Assembly (NCBI RefSeq): GCF_036785885.1
Contig: NC_092312.1
Span: 19,858,001 to 19,922,000, forward strand
Source: Coffea arabica
Lineage: Eukaryota; Streptophyta; Magnoliopsida; Gentianales; Rubiaceae
Reading direction: 5' to 3'
Length of the DNA: 64,000 bases
Position numbers and translations under genes: made by a program
The notes under the pieces: generated by a model
Told to the model about the DNA's origin: nothing
Databases searched by the model: none
The model's input: only the letters and a program-made list of their open reading frames with translations
Shown: piece by piece, positions 61,301-64,000 of the stretch
How the letters are laid out: every line of letters starts with the position of its first letter
Numbering within the stretch: the first letter of the stretch is position 1

Positions 61301-63291
61301 TGGTCTAATGGATGTTTTTTATCTTTCTTTTTCAAGGTATTTGTGCTTAAATGCTGAAATACCATTTTGTTCCTTTAGTATTCTGATGGATTCTCATTTC
61401 ATATACAGTTGTCACTGCTGTTGAAAGGAACTGTCATTGCTCCACCTGATAAATTTGGTAACCATCTTGATGTTTCTGTCATACAACATTGTCTGCATAT
61501 AGTTTATGGGTTATTTGGAGTTTAAATTTACACTTTCTCTATGTATATGTGCGAGGAGACTTTTAGTGGTGTGATGTATGTTTTAGAGTTTCACATTACA
61601 CGTGTTGATTCACCTATGTAATTCTAAAACTAAATGCTTTACCTGAAAATTGATTGCTCAAACCAAATTCTGACTATAATTATGCACTTCTGGTCTTGTG
61701 TGTAGGGGAAACTCTACAAGACGAGAGGGTCAATGGAGGAGCATTTGTTGGAAGTGATGGTCTTCAGTTTCCACACAAGCTGATACCTGTAAGTTTGGTC
61801 ATACCTTGCTATGCATTCCTCTTTGACTTGAAGTACTTGACGCCCTTGCTTTTCTGTTTTGTGGAAGTGTTGATACATGCTGAATGCTCAAGGCTGTTAT
61901 TCCAAACTTGCATCTTCTACATAAACTAGATCAAACATTTTAAGATTGCCAAGCTTTATGTCTAAACCTGCATTTAAACTGAAATTTTTGTCAATTACAT
62001 GTAGATATATTACGTCACACAGCTTTATTCCTTTTCACAGTAAACGTTTCCTTCACCTTTCTTCTGGCTTGTCATTCAGATGAATTAAATTATTATCCAG
62101 CACATTTTGATTCTAGTCTAGGGGGAACCCCTCCATTAAGCTCATCAGCAAGTATCTCTGTTTGCATAGAATGCTGGAATGCGTCTTTATGGAGGTGCTC
62201 AGTATCATCGTGCAATGGCTGAATTTCGTTTTGTTGTTGGTGGAACCAAATGTCCTCCAATTACACGTGAAGAAATTGTAAATGCATGTGGAGTTGAAGA
62301 CATTCATGATGGGACAAACTACTCTAGGTACCCATCAATTCTGAGTTAGACTTGGATTTCTGATTCTACTTTGTCTTCAGTGTTGCTTTCATGTATCCTG
62401 TTGAAGTTTAGTTGTTCTTCTCTCCCTTTCACAATTTAGGACAGCTTGTGTCATTGCTGTTGCAAAAGCTCGTGATACATTTGAGCCTTTTCTTCATCAG
62501 GTGATTTGAGTACCTTTCTTTTCTTGTCTTCTTTTCTTGTCTTAACTATGTTTTAAGGAAAATTGATCTGGTCATGATTCTGTTCTTGCTAAACAAATAT
62601 TTTGAGAATTGGAACACGTTTGTGTTAGTTAAATAGATTGAGGTAAAAGATGGTGTTAAATGAGGAGAACTTCTGAAAATCCACAAATATTGGACGCCTA
62701 GTCCTAATGTATATAAGCATATGATGCTATTGGGCAGATTAGTGAATGTGAGACTATGAGGACATAAAGAATTAATTGATCATGTTGGTTGATTTCACAA
62801 TGCAAAATCTGTTAAAAGACAGGGATGGAGAGAAGGGGGTGAGTAAGGATGGAGAGAAGGGGGACAGACCCAAGTGCTTAAAGTTATCCTCCATTGATAT
62901 TTCCTACAATGTTAAATATGACAAATTTCAGTAAAAAGTTGTTTTCATGTGGATTTTCTGTTCATTTTCTTCTACTTTCTTTTTTATTCTAAATATGTTT
63001 TGTCAAACTAAGTGTTTTTTTCCACTTATAGTTGGGAAACAGACTGTTGCACATTCTGAAGAGATTGCTTCCCATCTCTGTTCATCTTCTTCAGGTGAGG
63101 TATAGTCTTTAGTAATTTGGTTACATCCATTTTCTTTATGATCAATTCCTCCTCTGATGGGTATAATTATACTCTGAATGTTTTTAACAGAAAGATGGTG
63201 AATATCTAAGTGGCCATGAAGTATTTCTCAGACGGGTTGCCTCTGCCTTCAACAACTTTGCAGAATCCACTGAAAGATCATGCCGTGAAAA
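58400..63291 (+). CDS. ARC5: ARC5/DRP5B plastid-division dynamin, 5' part
   Basis: Dynamin-related GTPase of the ARC5 type, which in Arabidopsis forms a ring on the outer chloroplast surface and drives constriction, and also acts in peroxisome division. Thirteen coding exons are seen: 58400-58762, 59422-59586, 59668-59790, 59921-60142, 60584-60717, 60828-60920, 61098-61161, 61409-61457, 61706-61788, 62170-62327, 62440-62500, 63032-63094, 63191-63291; 559 residues, frame held throughout. The GTPase has G1 GHQTDGKS (55-62), G2 TKTRRP (80-85), G3 DTPG (159-162) and G4 TKLD (230-233). Middle-domain blocks include FGETLQDER, MRLYGGAQYHRAMAEF and ACGVEDIHDGTNYSR, all as in ARC5. The last visible exon ends in a GT donor within CREK; the PH-like and GED parts lie beyond the window. 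The start is the first ATG in frame. Confidence 0.95.
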
Positions 63292-63910
63292 GTAATGTCG
63301 TTTGTTTCAACTCCTCTTTGTCAAGTTCTTTGGTTTATTGTTTCTAAAGCAAAATTGCTTCTTTGTTCTTCTCTTTCATGCCATATGACGTGGTGTTTTT
63401 GGCTCCAGTTATGTGGAGCCCTGTTGTTCTAAATAAGGTATCTCATAGATTAATAAAAATATCTTGTATACGGTTTCTGATAGAATTGTCAGCCCTGCTA
63501 AGTGAAACTTATGACTACTTGTGCTCAACATAGCCTTTTTGGACACTATGCCGAGAATTTTGGACTGCATATATTCAATACCTTGTATTTGTCATACTTG
63601 CAGGCTTCCAATCCAACTTGTTTTCTCTTGAATTGAACAGACAATAAAGTTTTGCACTTCCTTTTGAAATAGATCTTGAATTCTGAAGTCACAGTGGAAA
63701 ATTGATGACCTTTTTTTAGCCTATTAAGTAGCTTCTGCATTCTCTTTAACTGCACCTCTTGTTCTTTTAGCTCTTAAAATCTTCATCAATTTTATAAATA
63801 CTTACTTTGCCATATTAATTTGTCATTTTTTTCATATTAAAACCTTCTGAATAATTGTTGCTCAGAATTTCTAGAACTTCACTTTTGGTAAAACTATTCA
63901 TAGAATTTTG

Positions 63911-63911
<1 letters not shown>

Positions 63912-63939
<28 letters not shown>
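63912..63939. repeat. CT microsatellite in ARC5 intron 13
   Basis: About 14 CT units, inside the intron that begins at 63292 and runs past the window end. Nothing else recognised in 63292-64000. Confidence 0.85.
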
Positions 63940-63941
<2 letters not shown>

Positions 63942-64000
63942 ATTTTTATAAAAAATTATTTTACTGCATGTTCCTGCTTACATTCTTGTTTATTAGGGGG

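Noticed and set aside
1-64000. CRISPR array, bacterial operon or phage
   Set aside because: All coding genes are intron-split plant genes; no spaced identical repeats of CRISPR type exist.

Overview
This is nuclear DNA from a flowering plant, most likely a eudicot. Genes are split by many short GT-AG introns, the intergenic DNA is AT-rich, and non-autonomous DNA transposons, Helitron ends and a tRNA-derived SINE are scattered through it. The receptor-kinase protein looks closest to asterid (Solanaceae-type) SERK3 from memory. This is an impression, not a search result.

Six protein-coding genes are supported. In order they are: RAE1 (+, 4968-11245, 11 coding exons), a WD40 mRNA-export/nuclear-pore protein; a SERK3/BAK1-type LRR receptor kinase (-, 12655-18466, 11 coding exons), tail to tail with RAE1; a GH3 beta-xylosidase/arabinofuranosidase of the BXL family (+, 34737-39364, 7 exons); a protein with 11 Cys/His-rich 25-residue repeats of the plant 'WRKY19-like/loricrin-like' family (+, 48585-50525, one coding exon behind a long leader); a small single CCCH zinc-finger protein (+, 52210-54521, 2 exons); and the first 13 coding exons of the plastid-division dynamin ARC5/DRP5B (+, 58400 to beyond the window end). 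I joined exons by hand. Every junction keeps frame, and the deduced lengths (348, 617, 772, 646, 320 residues) suit their families.

Between genes: 1-4.4 kb holds a Helitron-like 3' end and a 1.2-kb hAT-type element with a perfect 8-bp target duplication. 18.5-34.6 kb is a 16-kb gene-poor stretch with a degenerate hAT-like element, MITEs, a full SINE with a 15-bp target duplication, a Helitron-like 3' end and a second hAT-type element with a perfect 8-bp duplication. 39.4-46.2 kb holds another hAT-like element, an exact 135-bp direct repeat flanked by 13-bp duplications, and a Helitron-like end inside a 46-bp direct repeat. 54.7-58.3 kb is AT-rich with one small foldback element.

The genes are ordinary, functionally unrelated plant housekeeping, signalling, cell-wall and organelle-division genes and do not form a cluster or pathway. 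I found no evidence of a new multi-gene system. The observations most worth checking are the 135-bp repeat insertion, the Helitron-like end with the 46-bp flanking repeat, and the 11-unit Cys/His repeat protein.
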